DNA of 64,000 nucleotides from Streptomyces sp. YIM 121038 (GCF_006088715.1 NZ_CP030771.1:2170001-2234000); one strand, 5' to 3'; counted from the first letter of the stretch, positions 53,657 to 62,992 are shown. Program-made: numbers and translations. The notes: generated by a model not told the origin, from the sequence alone.

Positions 53657-53905
53657 TTGAACATGACCGACGATCAGCGCGAGGACATCGTCTTCGCCAT
53701 GTCCGGCCTCCTCGGCGAGGCCCACGACATCACCTTTCACCAGTGCGGCGGGGACGGAGAGGGGTGGGCGTATCAAGATGACGACGCCACCACCGTCTAT
53801 GACCAGGCCCGGCACAACGCCGACCGGATCGAGGCGAAGCTGAAGATCCTGCGGAAGACACTGAGGACCGCGCAGTCCACCGCCAACCTCCGACACAAAG
53901 AATGA
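53657..53905 (+). CDS. Small hypothetical protein
   Basis: An 82-residue, acidic, helical protein (NMTDDQREDIVFAMSGLL; NADRIEAKLKILRKTLR). The TTG at 53657 is 7 nt from AGGGGGAAG; an ATG at 53663 is the alternative. A strong intrinsic terminator follows. No family recognised. Confidence 0.65.
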   Translation: MNMTDDQREDIVFAMSGLLGEAHDITFHQCGGDGEGWAYQDDDATTVYDQARHNADRIEAKLKILRKTLRTAQSTANLRHKE

Positions 53906-53909
53906 GAAG

Positions 53910-53943
53910 AGCCCCCACAGGGATTCCTGTGGGGGCTTTTTGT
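53910..53943 (+). terminator. Intrinsic terminator
   Basis: AGCCCCCACAGG pairs with CCTGTGGGGGCT around GATT, followed by TTTTGTTTT. Lies between convergent genes. Confidence 0.92.
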
Positions 53944-53956
53944 TTTCAGACGGCGG

Positions 53957-54487
53957 TCAGCCCGTGGCGCGGCGGTTGAGCAGCATGACGGCGTACAGCG
54001 GGGAGTCCGGGAACGGCTGACGCTCGCCGACCTTTCGGTAATTCCACCCCTCGTACATCGCCTGAAGCCGAGGGCGCTTGGTGTCGACGGTGAGGACCAC
54101 CAGGGCCTCCGGCCGGTCTTCGAGCAGGGCGCCGTGAAGCCGCTCCCCGATTCCCCGCTTTCGCCATTGCGGCCTGAGCATCAGTTCCGAGATGGAAAAC
54201 GTCGACGGATCGGCCGGAGTCTCGGTCAGGTATTCGCGCCACCACTCACGGCCTGCCTCGCCCGGGGCCCCGTATGTGAACCCGACCGGATCACCGGCCT
54301 CGTACGCGATGACGCACGCGAATCCGGCTCGTCCTCCCCAGTGGTCCACGAACCAGGGGAAGCGCTGCACGAACTCCTCGTCCTTGCGGTCTGCGTAGGC
54401 GTCGGCATGCACGTCAAGGAGGGTTTGCCGGATCTGCGGCAGGTCGTCATGACCGAAGCGGCGAAGTTCAACGGTTGCCGTGCTCAC
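53957..54487 (-). CDS. GNAT-family N-acetyltransferase
   Basis: A 176-residue acetyltransferase. The acetyl-CoA site is visible as LMLRPQWRKRGIGERLHGALL (motif A, R-x-x-G-x-G type), with motif B near LQAMYEGWNYRKVGERQPF. GTG 54487 follows GGAG and overlaps the end of the XRE-TPR gene by 20 bp, so the two form one unit. The acceptor is unknown; a protein or small metabolite is possible. Confidence 0.85.
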   Translation of the reverse strand: MSTATVELRRFGHDDLPQIRQTLLDVHADAYADRKDEEFVQRFPWFVDHWGGRAGFACVIAYEAGDPVGFTYGAPGEAGREWWREYLTETPADPSTFSISELMLRPQWRKRGIGERLHGALLEDRPEALVVLTVDTKRPRLQAMYEGWNYRKVGERQPFPDSPLYAVMLLNRRATG

Positions 54488-55736
54488 GGGTGCTCCATTC
54501 GTTTCGGTAGCGGTCGGCCCACTCTCGCGCAATGTGGGTAGACGGCGCGAGGGTGAGGAGATCCCGGTAGAAGTCGCCGAGCAGGACCCGCAGACGTCCG
54601 GGAAGCTCGCTGCCGCTCATCAGGTGGAAGGCGTCTTCCGTGGACCCGCATGCCTGCTCGGCGTCGCCCTGGTGGAGCTGAGCGAGCGCGAGATGGGCGG
54701 TGGCCATCGCGCGGTTGCGCCGGTACTCCTTCGGCAGGGCGGACAAGGCCCGGTGCGAGGCAGCCTCGGCCTCCGCCGGTTCGCCGAGGAGTTCCCGGAC
54801 GATCGCAGCCAGGGCGTGAAGCTCCGCAGGCCCGTAGAAGGCCACCCAGCCTGGCCGTGGCTGGTCCTGCGTCTTGCTCAGAGATTCCTCCGCGTAGCCG
54901 AGGGAGCGGATGGCCGACTGCCGCTCTCCCTGCTGGGCGTGGCCGATGGCCGTGCGGGCGTGAGCGAGGGAGCTGAACAGCGGGTCGCGCCGGGTGATGA
55001 CGGTCGCCTGAGCGGCTTGGGCGGCGGCAACGCCCTCGCCGTACTCCCCGCGTTGGTGGGCGAGGATGGCCGTGGAGTTCCACACCCGCATCTGCGCCAT
55101 GGGGTCCTGTGCCATCCCTGCGAGCCGCAACGCCTCGTTCAGGTGGGTCTGTGCGCGGTCGAGCTGGCGGGCGTCGATGCAGGACCACGCGGCGGTGGCG
55201 GTGTAGTTCGCGGCGATGGAGAACAGCCGCTGACGGATGGTCTGGGATGCGGCCTTGCCTTGCAGGCCAACGGCTTCGGCCGCGCCGGAGAGCGCGGCGC
55301 GTTCGAGTGCCACGTGTCCGCCCTTGCTCTGGTCAAGGGCGGTCAGGGCGTCCATGCCGTTGCGGAGGCGGATCACGTCGGAGGTGCCGACGGCCGGACG
55401 AGCGGCGATGAGGGGGACCGCCGTGGCGGCGGTTCCGACGGTGGCGGTGCAAAATCGGCGGCGGATCACGTCGGTGTCCTCTTGAGGCGGTTCGGGTGCG
55501 CCCGGGGGGTGGAAGCCCAGGCAGGAGGGTGTGCACCCGAATACTGCCGTCAGCGCGTCTCGCTGGCGCTGGTGCGGCCATCGGGTTTTTCCGGTCAGCC
55601 AGTTCCGGACGGTGCGGTCGCCCACCGTCCCCTTGTGCCCGGCGGATCTGAGCCCGTCGTTCACCCTGTCGGCCAACACGCTCTGCTGGAGTCCGTGTTC
55701 GTCCATGTGGACCCGCAACCGGAAATTCTCTGCCAC
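54468..55736 (-). CDS. XRE-family regulator with TPR-like repeats
   Basis: A 422-residue protein. An N-terminal helix-turn-helix (LADRVNDGLRSAGHKGTVGD and RTVRNWLTGKTRWPH) is followed from about residue 130 by helical repeats of TPR type (AALSGAAEAVGLQGKAASQT; EALRLAGMAQDPMAQMRVWN; LAQLHQGDAEQACGSTEDAF). This Streptomyces class is often linked to small-molecule or peptide signals, but here no signal gene is seen. It diverges from the ATPase gene at 55,983 and is followed by the acetyltransferase. Confidence 0.85.
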   Translation of the reverse strand: MAENFRLRVHMDEHGLQQSVLADRVNDGLRSAGHKGTVGDRTVRNWLTGKTRWPHQRQRDALTAVFGCTPSCLGFHPPGAPEPPQEDTDVIRRRFCTATVGTAATAVPLIAARPAVGTSDVIRLRNGMDALTALDQSKGGHVALERAALSGAAEAVGLQGKAASQTIRQRLFSIAANYTATAAWSCIDARQLDRAQTHLNEALRLAGMAQDPMAQMRVWNSTAILAHQRGEYGEGVAAAQAAQATVITRRDPLFSSLAHARTAIGHAQQGERQSAIRSLGYAEESLSKTQDQPRPGWVAFYGPAELHALAAIVRELLGEPAEAEAASHRALSALPKEYRRNRAMATAHLALAQLHQGDAEQACGSTEDAFHLMSGSELPGRLRVLLGDFYRDLLTLAPSTHIAREWADRYRNEWSTREHGNR

Positions 55737-55982
55737 CTGCTCACCGTAGCCACGCGATCCGGCAGCGTGGAGACGGTTGGAAGACTCTCACTCCAGAAAT
55801 TTCCGGTCACCGTGAGTAGTACGTCTCACGTTTTTCCTACGCCCCGACCCTCCGTTGCCGTTGCACTGGTCATGCCCCACCCCGGGGCTCGTGCGCCGGG
55901 TGTGGTGGCAGGCGGTCCGCTCTCGCATCCCCCGGTTTCGCGGGGCGGGCTGCCTTCCTCGTCCCCTGACCAAGGCGATGAC

Positions 55983-56438
55983 ATGGGAATGACGGCGTTA
56001 AGGCCACGAGCGACGGGACACCCCGGATACAGCGAGACCCGCCCCCGTGATGAGGAGACGGCGCCCATAGCGCGCAACTTGGTGCGCGCGGCGTGCGCGA
56101 CGTGGGGCGTGACCGACGATGCGACGGAGGCCGCCGCCCTGGTGCTTGTCGAGCTGGTCTCCAACGCCGTCCGTCACGGCATGGGGCCATCGATCCGCCT
56201 CATCGTCGACCGGCCGAGCAGCGGCCAGCTCTATCTCGCCGTAGTCGACCGCTCCGCCCTGAAGTTCCCGGAGTTGCGGGATCCGGGCGACGACGAGTCA
56301 TCAGGCCGCGGGCTCCTCCTCATCGAAGCGATGAGCGAACGATGGGGCTACGAGCGGCTGGGCCCCACCACACGCCCTTGGGGCAAGCGCGTGTGGGCCG
56401 TGCTGCGGACTGAGGAGGAGGCGGTGGCCGCACCGTGA
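55983..56438 (+). CDS. RsbW-like ATP-binding protein
   Basis: A 151-residue GHKL-fold protein like anti-sigma kinases RsbW/SpoIIAB and the many Streptomyces homologues. The N box is VLVELVSNAVRHGMG; DRSALKFPELRDPGDDESSGR and GLLLIEAMSERWGYE are the G1/G2 regions. The start is ATG 55983 or ATG 55989; upstream start codons would extend it without motif support. A TTA codon at 55998 makes expression depend on the bldA tRNA. It is coupled to two small genes downstream by 4-bp overlaps. Confidence 0.85.
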   Translation: MGMTALRPRATGHPGYSETRPRDEETAPIARNLVRAACATWGVTDDATEAAALVLVELVSNAVRHGMGPSIRLIVDRPSSGQLYLAVVDRSALKFPELRDPGDDESSGRGLLLIEAMSERWGYERLGPTTRPWGKRVWAVLRTEEEAVAAP

Positions 56439-56617
56439 GCGCCCCCTCCTCCCAGCCGGAGTTCGCCCGCCTGAGTCCGCGTCAGCAGATGGGCGTGAAC
56501 TGCGCCTTATGCGATGACCGCCTGGGCGTCGGAGGGCTCGTCCTGGCCAAGGTGCACTGGCGGGGCATGCCGTTCACCCTGTGGGCCTGCCTGAAGCACA
56601 CCGAGGAGGAGCGGTGA
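56435..56617 (+). CDS. Small Cys-containing protein
   Basis: A 60-residue protein with CALC and a later ACLKH, giving a possible zinc knuckle (CxxC...CxxH). GTG 56435 overlaps the ATPase stop. The Leu of CALC is encoded by TTA (56507-56509). Its stop overlaps the next GTG. No family recognised. Confidence 0.68.
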   Translation: MSAPSSQPEFARLSPRQQMGVNCALCDDRLGVGGLVLAKVHWRGMPFTLWACLKHTEEER

Positions 56618-56817
56618 CCACCCCTCCCCCGGGCCGCCATGCGCCCGCAGGCGCCATGCGGCGGGCCCTCATCGAGTCCTGCCTGACCGTCCTCACCGCT
56701 GGCGCGCTCCTGGCCTCGCTCGTGGTCGGAGCGGTCCTGAGTGAACGACCCGCCCCCACCCCCGCGTCACCCGCCGCGTGCCACCCCGATATCCGACTCT
56801 GGCACGCGGCCATCTGA
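56614..56817 (+). CDS. Small membrane or secreted peptide
   Basis: A 67-residue protein with one hydrophobic segment (SCLTVLTAGALLASLVVGAV, residues ~21-40) and a short exterior tail. GTG 56614 overlaps the preceding stop (GTGA). It ends the ATPase operon. Function unknown. Confidence 0.62.
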   Translation: MTTPPPGRHAPAGAMRRALIESCLTVLTAGALLASLVVGAVLSERPAPTPASPAACHPDIRLWHAAI

Positions 56818-56915
56818 ACGCCGACGGCCGGGCGGTGCCCACCTCCCCGCCTGGCCGTCGGTCTCCATGCTCCCCCGTCGGAATCTCCGCCGGGGGCACC
56901 GAGAGAGAGGCAATC

Positions 56916-57500
56916 ATGAGCGTCACTCTTGTCCGACCGACCCCCGAAGAAGTCGCCGAGCGGGCGCGGGTCATCCGTGCCGCCTGGCTCGCCGACGAGG
57001 AGATGACCACCGTCCTGAAGGGCTGCGAGAAGTACACCAGCGACTGGGACGACTTCTACGGGGGGCCGCTCGTCAGCAGGTACAGCGTCGAGCGCGACGC
57101 CGCCCCGCTCCTCCAGGACGCCGTCAAGGTCATGGCCCTCAAGGCGGCCGTGTACGAGATGACCGGTGATGAGCTGGCCGCCGAGCTGCCCGTACCGGTG
57201 CCGGTCGACGTGACCTGTCACGCGCTGTGCGCTCAGATCACAGTCCTGTCCAGGGTCCAGGCCCGGACGGGCCACCTGTTCGTGCACTCCACCGTGAACG
57301 AGCACGCGAACGGGACCCCGTGGCGTCTCGGCGACTACACGCACCAGGCGTACCGCCTGGCGTACGGGCCGGTGGATGAGCGGTACTGGATCGACGCCGA
57401 CGAAGCCGAGAGGCGCAGGGAGATCCTGGACGCGCGCTATGCGTCCATCGGGATCACCGACCGAGGAATGACCAGCTCCATCGCCTACGCGTCCGCGTAG
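56916..57500 (+). CDS. Hypothetical protein
   Basis: A 194-residue soluble protein without recognised domain. Blocks EMTTVLKGCEKYTSDWDDFY and DVTCHALCAQITVLSRVQAR are the only remarkable parts. ATG 56916 follows GAGAGAGG. Its 3' end overlaps the end of the opposite-strand gene by 47 bp. Confidence 0.68.
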   Translation: MSVTLVRPTPEEVAERARVIRAAWLADEEMTTVLKGCEKYTSDWDDFYGGPLVSRYSVERDAAPLLQDAVKVMALKAAVYEMTGDELAAELPVPVPVDVTCHALCAQITVLSRVQARTGHLFVHSTVNEHANGTPWRLGDYTHQAYRLAYGPVDERYWIDADEAERRREILDARYASIGITDRGMTSSIAYASA

Positions 57501-57753
57501 GCTCCGGCTCCACCTTCAGGGACTCCGGCGGTGGTGCGATCCGGTCCGGCTCCAGGCCGACCTTGTCCGGATGCACACACGCCGGAGTCCCCTCTTTCGT
57601 GTACCGAAACCCGTCGTCCTGGTTGAACGGCGCCTCCCGCGTGGGCCTGTCGTAGACCACGAACCGGTCTCGCGGGAGGCGTTTGGACGGGCAGATCCCG
57701 CAGGCCGGGTGATCAGGATCGGTGACGAAGGGGCGGTCCGGATCGGTCGTCAT
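57454..57753 (-). CDS. Hypothetical Cys-containing protein
   Basis: A 99-residue protein with a CGICPS motif and a further CVHPD, suggesting a metal site, and a basic C-terminus (TRTRRRWSWSFLGR). Convergent with the 56,916 gene with overlapping ends, and just downstream of the tape measure gene's strand-mate region. No family recognised. Confidence 0.6.
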   Translation of the reverse strand: MTTDPDRPFVTDPDHPACGICPSKRLPRDRFVVYDRPTREAPFNQDDGFRYTKEGTPACVHPDKVGLEPDRIAPPPESLKVEPEPTRTRRRWSWSFLGR

Positions 57754-57788
57754 GCCGGGAAGCTACCGGAAGTGCCGACGCCTCGATG

Positions 57789-60700
57789 TCACAGCGTTCC
57801 GTTGAGGGCCGCCGCGTACGCGAGCGACCGGTTGATGGTGGTGGAGGTCGGCTCGGAACGGGGGTACTGGTTGTTCACCGTGATCACCGGGCCTGTGCGG
57901 ATACGGCCCTGGTCCACCTTGCGGTCCGCGAGCCGGTTGAGCTGACGCACCAGTCCGTTGCCACCGGACTCGAAAGCCCTGGCCAGAGCCCGTTCGTTCA
58001 GGGCGTGCTGACTGCGTGCCGGAGCCTGTACTTGGCCGCCGTTGGCGTAGTGGAACGGCTGGACGGTACTGGCACGACGCCCTCGCGCATTGATCTTGTC
58101 GAGCAGTGCACGGTGCCTGCGAGTGGAGTCAGCATTGACGACGTATTCACCGTTGGAGAGCATCGCGTGAATCCGGTCATCGCGCGGCCCGCCGGGTCCG
58201 GAGATGTACCCGCCGGACGCTGCCTGCACGGAACCACGGTTGCCCTGGTCGATCTGACGCCGGTAGGTGGTCTGCACCGTGTTGGCGTACGCGGTTGCGG
58301 TGCGCCCGTTGAAGCTGTTCATCGCCTGGATGATCCCGTTGAGCTTCGGGGTCGCATTGTCGGTGAGGCTCGCGGTGCCCGTCACGTTGAACTTGCTCTT
58401 GTTGCCCGCGATGTAGTCCATCAGCGCCTTGAAGAGCGCCCGGAATTCGGCATCGCTGAACCCGGCCTTCCCGTCTACGTCGAACTCGCCTGTCGCCTTC
58501 TTGCCGAGTACGAGCTGGGCCAGGGAGACGACCTTCTTGCGGAAGCCCGCATCGTTCATGACGGCCTTGCCCTTGGCGTCGAGCAGGCCGGAGACCTCCT
58601 GGGCCTTCACCCATGCCTCAAGCTCCTTCAGGCTGAGCTTGGCCGGGGCGTCGTTGATGTCGATGTCGACCTTTGCCTTCTGGGCGCTGGCCATGGTCCT
58701 GACGATGCTCAGCACGGCCTGGAGGTCTGCCGCCGTCTTCACCCGGTCGAAGAGGATCTGCGGCTTGATCTTCAAGGCGCTCAGCGTCTTGAAAGCGCTG
58801 GCGATGCCGGTGATCGTCTTCTCGATGGCTCCGGGGTTCTTGGCCGCCGTGTCCAGCAGGGCCGACGACAGGTTGTCCGACAGGACCTTGGAGACCGCCT
58901 GCCCCTGGGTTCCCAAGACCGCCCCCAGCTTGACCATGCCCTGGCTGTACGCCTGCGCAACGCTGTCGGTGTTCAGGCGGACGGAAGCGATGATCTTCTT
59001 CCGGGTTTCGGGGTCCGCGCCCACCAGCTTCTCCACCAGTCCGGCGCCCTGCACACCCATGCCAGCCAGTTCGGCCACCACGTCCTGCGGCAACTGGGAG
59101 GCGAGTCGGGTCAGGTTCGTTGACCAGTTGCGCACCGCGCTCAGCGACTTGTTGAAGCTGCTGATCCAGTCGTCCAGGCTGGTCTTGGACTCGCCGCCCG
59201 CCTTCTTGACCGCGTTCGTCCACGCCTCCAGCGGTGTGGTGTCGAAGCTCTTGAACCCCTCCGAGAACTTCTCCGCGTACGCGGACACGTTCTCGGCAAG
59301 CTCATCCGCGGCGTCCGCCGACAGGTTCAGGGACTGCTGGAAGCCCTTCGCCTTCTTGGCCTGCTTGTCCAGGGCGCTCGTGGTGCCCTCCAGGACCGCC
59401 TTCGCCGAGTTCTCCGACTCGCTGATGTTGTCGATGGCACCCCGGAAGGACTTCATGGCGTCCAGGTCGCCGCGCAGCCGCTTCTCGTAGTCGCTCTGGA
59501 TGCCGCGCCCATCACGCGCGGCCACCTGCCACCGGATCTTCTCGTTCAGCTTGCTGATCTCGGCGTTGGCGATCTTCGAAGCGGCGGCTACCCCGCCCTT
59601 CTTGTCGCCAAGGGAGTCCTTGATCTGGTCGTAGGTGTCCTTGAGTCGCTTGGCCCGCTCCACGCCCGCCGACCCCTGGAACGGGCCGTCGGAGTCGTTG
59701 GGGATGATCCCCAGGATGCTGCCTTCCTGGGTCTTGGCCAGCTCCTCGCGAGTGGACTGAAGGACCTTCAGGCGCTGCTTGAGGACGTTGGTCATCTTGT
59801 CCGACCCGGCGTCCTTCTGCATGGCGTCCTGGAACGCCTTCACCCCGCCCGCCGCCTCCAGGGCGGCATCCGAGACCTTCTCGAAGGTGCTGCGGGTGTC
59901 CTGTAGCGCCTCGATGATTCCGAAGATCGCGAAGGTGGCGATCGTGCCGCCGACGATACGCATCGCGTTGCCGAACAGCCGGGCCGAGCGCTGAGCCCTC
60001 GTCAGCGCGGCAGCCGTCGTCGCCACGTTGGTCTGTGCGGCCCGGATCTGCTGGCTGTACTGCGTCCAGGACATCGCGCCGGACTGCACCTGCCCGCGAA
60101 GCCGCTGCTGGGTGGCGGCCAGCCGCTGCTGTGCGGCCTGCGCCCGCGTGGTCGCGGCCGTCACGCCGGACAGGGCGCCCCGCACGTTGCTCCAGGTCGT
60201 GCCGACCGTCAGGGCCTGCCCCTGGAGGCGCTGCTGGCTGCGCACCAGGGCGGAGGCGGCTACGTTCGCCCCCAGCAGGGCGGCCCGGAAAGCGGCCCAC
60301 GCGGCGATCACGCCACCGCCGATGGCCAGCGCCGGACCCAGGTATTTCAACACCGTCTGCGCCCTGGAGGCCGCCTCCAGGAAGCCGGTGAGGGCTTCGG
60401 CTGCCGCCCCGAGGCCGCCCGCGCCCGCCTCACCCATCCTGGACAGCAGCACCTCCCAGGCGCTCTTGAGATTCTCCAGCTTCGCGGCGGTCGTCTCGTA
60501 GATGACGCCCGACTGGTTCGCGACCTCGTTGCCCTTCAGCCACGCGTCCTTGGACAGGTTCAGCGAGGCCGCCAAGGCGTCGGCGTTCTGCGCCAGGGAC
60601 ACGAACACGCGCGTGTCCTGCACGCCTGTCAGCCCGAGAGAGCGGAGCGCCTGCTGGGCGGAGCCGCCGTTCTTCTCGATGTTGCCCAGGCCCCGCACGA

Positions 60701-61922
60701 ACTGCATGAAGAACTTGTCCGGGTTCGACTTGATCAGGCTCTGCGCCTCGGAAGCGGTGACGCCCATGATGTCGGCCAGGGTCCGCAGGCCCTCACCGCC
60801 GCCCTCGGCGGAGGTACGGATGTTGTTCAGCACACGGGCCAGGGATCCGCGCGCCAGGTACGGGGAGATCTTCAGGGAGGCCAGCGTGGAGGACAGACCG
60901 GCCGCCGCCGTGGCGGACAGCCCGAAGGACTTCGCGGAGGCGGCGATCTCCTGGTTGACCCGCAGGATCTCCTCCTCGGTCGCCGCCGAGGCGGTACCCA
61001 GGGCGAGGACCGCCGAGTTGAAGTTCTTCAGCGCGGCGACGGGGATGTTCTCCATCATCAGGATGCGGCTGGAGAGCAGCGTGGCCTGATCTGCGGCGAT
61101 GCCGGTTACCACGGAGAAGTCAGCCGTCTCCTTGGAGAACGCGGCCACCTCATCCTTGGCGATGCCGGTCTGGGCGGCCAGCTGCGCGATACTCGCCACC
61201 TCCTTGAAGGAGAGCGGCGTGGACAGAGCGATGCCCTCCAGCTCCGTCTTGAGGCCCTTGGCCACGCCTCCGGCCGTCTGCGTGACGCGCTCCACCTGCG
61301 CGAAGGCCGCCTCGTGGGAGATCGCCGCGCTGGTGACCTCGGCGACGGAGGCGGCCAGCGCCCCACTGAAAGCGTGGAAGACGCTGGACGCCCGGCTGTA
61401 CGCCTCGGTGATCGAGTCGATGGAGGCGGACGTGGTGCGCAGGCCGGAGGTGGACGAGGATCCCGCCGCCCCGACCTGGCGCAGGGAGTTGACCAGTGCG
61501 CTGGCCGAGGCCGCGGACCCCTGGGTCTGCGTGCGGAACCGCGTCGCCCCGGCTCCGGCCTGGTTCAACCCCTGGGCGGCCTGCTGGGCGGAGGTCCGCA
61601 TCCCGGCGAGGGTCTGCTGGATCTGGCGGGAGGGTGCTCCGGCCTGCCGCATCGCCTGGACCATGCTGCGCAGGGAGGCGGCTCCGCTGCGCATGGGGGC
61701 GTCCAGCTGCCGGGCGGACTGTGCCAGCTGAGCCATCGAGCGGATGAAGGCCCGCTCGGCGGAGGTGGAGGCGGACAGGGTGCGCTGGAGATCCTTGACC
61801 GCCTGGTCCAGGGTCTTCACGCCCGAGGCCGCCGACGCGGAGCCCTGGCCCACGGTGGCGGAGGCCCGCGCGAAGTTGGACACGTCGATGTCGATGCGCG
61901 CTGTAGCCGTAAATCCCGCCAT
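57789..61922 (-). CDS. Phage tail tape measure protein
   Basis: A 1377-residue tape measure protein of the TP901 type. The N-terminal region (ARIDIDVSNFARASATVGQ) and the conserved block FKEVASIAQLAAQTGIAKDE with SFGLSATAAAGLSSTLASLK are typical, followed by hydrophobic helices (PALAIGGGVIAAWAAFRAAL; AMRIVGGTIATFAIFGIIEAL) and long helical coiled coils. The C-terminus ends with GGYISGPGGPRDDRIHAMLS, a block common to these proteins. It sets tail length in a virion. It stands alone on this strand: no terminase, capsid or portal genes occur in the window. Confidence 0.92.
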   Translation of the reverse strand: MAGFTATARIDIDVSNFARASATVGQGSASAASGVKTLDQAVKDLQRTLSASTSAERAFIRSMAQLAQSARQLDAPMRSGAASLRSMVQAMRQAGAPSRQIQQTLAGMRTSAQQAAQGLNQAGAGATRFRTQTQGSAASASALVNSLRQVGAAGSSSTSGLRTTSASIDSITEAYSRASSVFHAFSGALAASVAEVTSAAISHEAAFAQVERVTQTAGGVAKGLKTELEGIALSTPLSFKEVASIAQLAAQTGIAKDEVAAFSKETADFSVVTGIAADQATLLSSRILMMENIPVAALKNFNSAVLALGTASAATEEEILRVNQEIAASAKSFGLSATAAAGLSSTLASLKISPYLARGSLARVLNNIRTSAEGGGEGLRTLADIMGVTASEAQSLIKSNPDKFFMQFVRGLGNIEKNGGSAQQALRSLGLTGVQDTRVFVSLAQNADALAASLNLSKDAWLKGNEVANQSGVIYETTAAKLENLKSAWEVLLSRMGEAGAGGLGAAAEALTGFLEAASRAQTVLKYLGPALAIGGGVIAAWAAFRAALLGANVAASALVRSQQRLQGQALTVGTTWSNVRGALSGVTAATTRAQAAQQRLAATQQRLRGQVQSGAMSWTQYSQQIRAAQTNVATTAAALTRAQRSARLFGNAMRIVGGTIATFAIFGIIEALQDTRSTFEKVSDAALEAAGGVKAFQDAMQKDAGSDKMTNVLKQRLKVLQSTREELAKTQEGSILGIIPNDSDGPFQGSAGVERAKRLKDTYDQIKDSLGDKKGGVAAASKIANAEISKLNEKIRWQVAARDGRGIQSDYEKRLRGDLDAMKSFRGAIDNISESENSAKAVLEGTTSALDKQAKKAKGFQQSLNLSADAADELAENVSAYAEKFSEGFKSFDTTPLEAWTNAVKKAGGESKTSLDDWISSFNKSLSAVRNWSTNLTRLASQLPQDVVAELAGMGVQGAGLVEKLVGADPETRKKIIASVRLNTDSVAQAYSQGMVKLGAVLGTQGQAVSKVLSDNLSSALLDTAAKNPGAIEKTITGIASAFKTLSALKIKPQILFDRVKTAADLQAVLSIVRTMASAQKAKVDIDINDAPAKLSLKELEAWVKAQEVSGLLDAKGKAVMNDAGFRKKVVSLAQLVLGKKATGEFDVDGKAGFSDAEFRALFKALMDYIAGNKSKFNVTGTASLTDNATPKLNGIIQAMNSFNGRTATAYANTVQTTYRRQIDQGNRGSVQAASGGYISGPGGPRDDRIHAMLSNGEYVVNADSTRRHRALLDKINARGRRASTVQPFHYANGGQVQAPARSQHALNERALARAFESGGNGLVRQLNRLADRKVDQGRIRTGPVITVNNQYPRSEPTSTTINRSLAYAAALNGTL

Positions 61923-61978
61923 GCGGTGATTGTTTCACTCAACGTGACCAAATGCCTACGTTGTGTCACTGTGTGTGC

Positions 61979-62380
61979 ATGGCGGGAGTGACGTGGACGC
62001 GCAGCGGGCTTCGGAGCCGACGGGGGCCGTATCAGCCCGTCCGCGTATCGGACCGCTTCGATCCGGGCCTTGCGGCATTCGTGAACTCCGCCCTCAACGG
62101 GCTCCATCAGCAGGTGGAGCAGCGGGCCAGGACCATCGCCGCCGAGGCGGAGAGATCGGTACGCACACGCTCCCGCGTCGACACCGGCTACATGAAGACG
62201 CATGTGGAGAAGACCGTTGAGGCCGGGCGTCAGCACATCGCCATCGAATTCGGCTGGCTCAACGATGACCCCGAGTACGCGAAGTATCAGGAGTTCGGCA
62301 CCCGGCGGGGCATCGCCCCGATGTTCGCGGTGAAGGGCGCCTTCGATGAGGCGCTGGCGAAGCTCAACCGGTTGATCTGA
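61979..62380 (+). CDS. HK97 gp10-like tail protein
   Basis: A 133-residue protein of the gp10/head-tail completion type. The hallmark is RSRVDTGYMKTHVEKT followed by EYAKYQEFGTRRGIAPMFAV. ATG 61979 diverges from the tape measure gene with about 56 bp between starts. In ordinary phages this gene lies upstream of the tape measure gene on the same strand; here the orientation differs. It starts a run of small genes on the plus strand. Confidence 0.85.
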   Translation: MAGVTWTRSGLRSRRGPYQPVRVSDRFDPGLAAFVNSALNGLHQQVEQRARTIAAEAERSVRTRSRVDTGYMKTHVEKTVEAGRQHIAIEFGWLNDDPEYAKYQEFGTRRGIAPMFAVKGAFDEALAKLNRLI

Positions 62381-62607
62381 TGGCGGAGCGCGAGGCCAAA
62401 TCGCTACGCGCGGCCCGGGACACCAAGCTGTGCAGGCGCTGCAACCACGCGCGCAAGCGGCATACCGAGGGCGGGTGCGGCTCGGTTCCCGGCGCCCTGG
62501 AGCCCTGCCTGTGCACCGGCTTCACCGACGCGATCCGCGCGAGCCTGTCCGCCTTCATCCCCCCGGAGATCGCGGCCTGGATCAACGAGCAGTCCAGGAA
62601 CCTCTAA
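62380..62607 (+). CDS. Small zinc-finger-like protein
   Basis: A 75-residue protein with CRRCNHARKRHTEGGC and a later PCLC, giving three or four candidate zinc ligands. ATG 62380 shares one base with the gp10-like stop (TGATG), so translation is coupled. No family recognised. Confidence 0.68.
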   Translation: MAEREAKSLRAARDTKLCRRCNHARKRHTEGGCGSVPGALEPCLCTGFTDAIRASLSAFIPPEIAAWINEQSRNL

Positions 62608-62675
62608 ACACGCTACGTAATCATCCTGCTACTCTCCGCGTCATACAGGAACGTATCCCTGGAGAGGGCACCCAC

Positions 62676-62957
62676 ATGGCAGCACCCCCCGCAGTGCGGT
62701 ACAGCAGCACACCGCAGTACGGCACCCGTAGCGCCATCGCCGAAGCCGTACTGGCGCACATGCAGCTGAGGGGCGAGACACAAGAGCAGGTAGCACGGGC
62801 CATCGGCGTCACCCAGCCGAGCATCCACCGGTACGTGACCGGACAGACCGGCGTGAGGGCCGAGCACCTGATGCCGCTCGCCGAGCACTGGGGAGTGCCG
62901 GTCACCAGTCTGCTGGGCCTCGACCGCATCGAGGCGGAGACGATCACCGGCCGCTGA
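62676..62957 (+). CDS. XRE-family helix-turn-helix protein
   Basis: A 93-residue Cro/CI-like protein; helix-turn-helix is QEQVARAIGVTQPSIHRYVT (about residues 37-57). ATG 62676 follows GGAGAGG at 8-9 nt. It could be the repressor or Cro of the phage-like part. A hairpin terminator follows. Confidence 0.78.
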   Translation: MAAPPAVRYSSTPQYGTRSAIAEAVLAHMQLRGETQEQVARAIGVTQPSIHRYVTGQTGVRAEHLMPLAEHWGVPVTSLLGLDRIEAETITGR

Positions 62958-62966
62958 CACGCGAAA

Positions 62967-62992
62967 GCCCCCCGGAGAGCAATCCAGGGGGC
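62967..62992 (+). terminator. Hairpin after the XRE gene
   Basis: GCCCCCC pairs with GGGGGC around a 13-nt loop, 9 bp after the stop. Confidence 0.6.
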
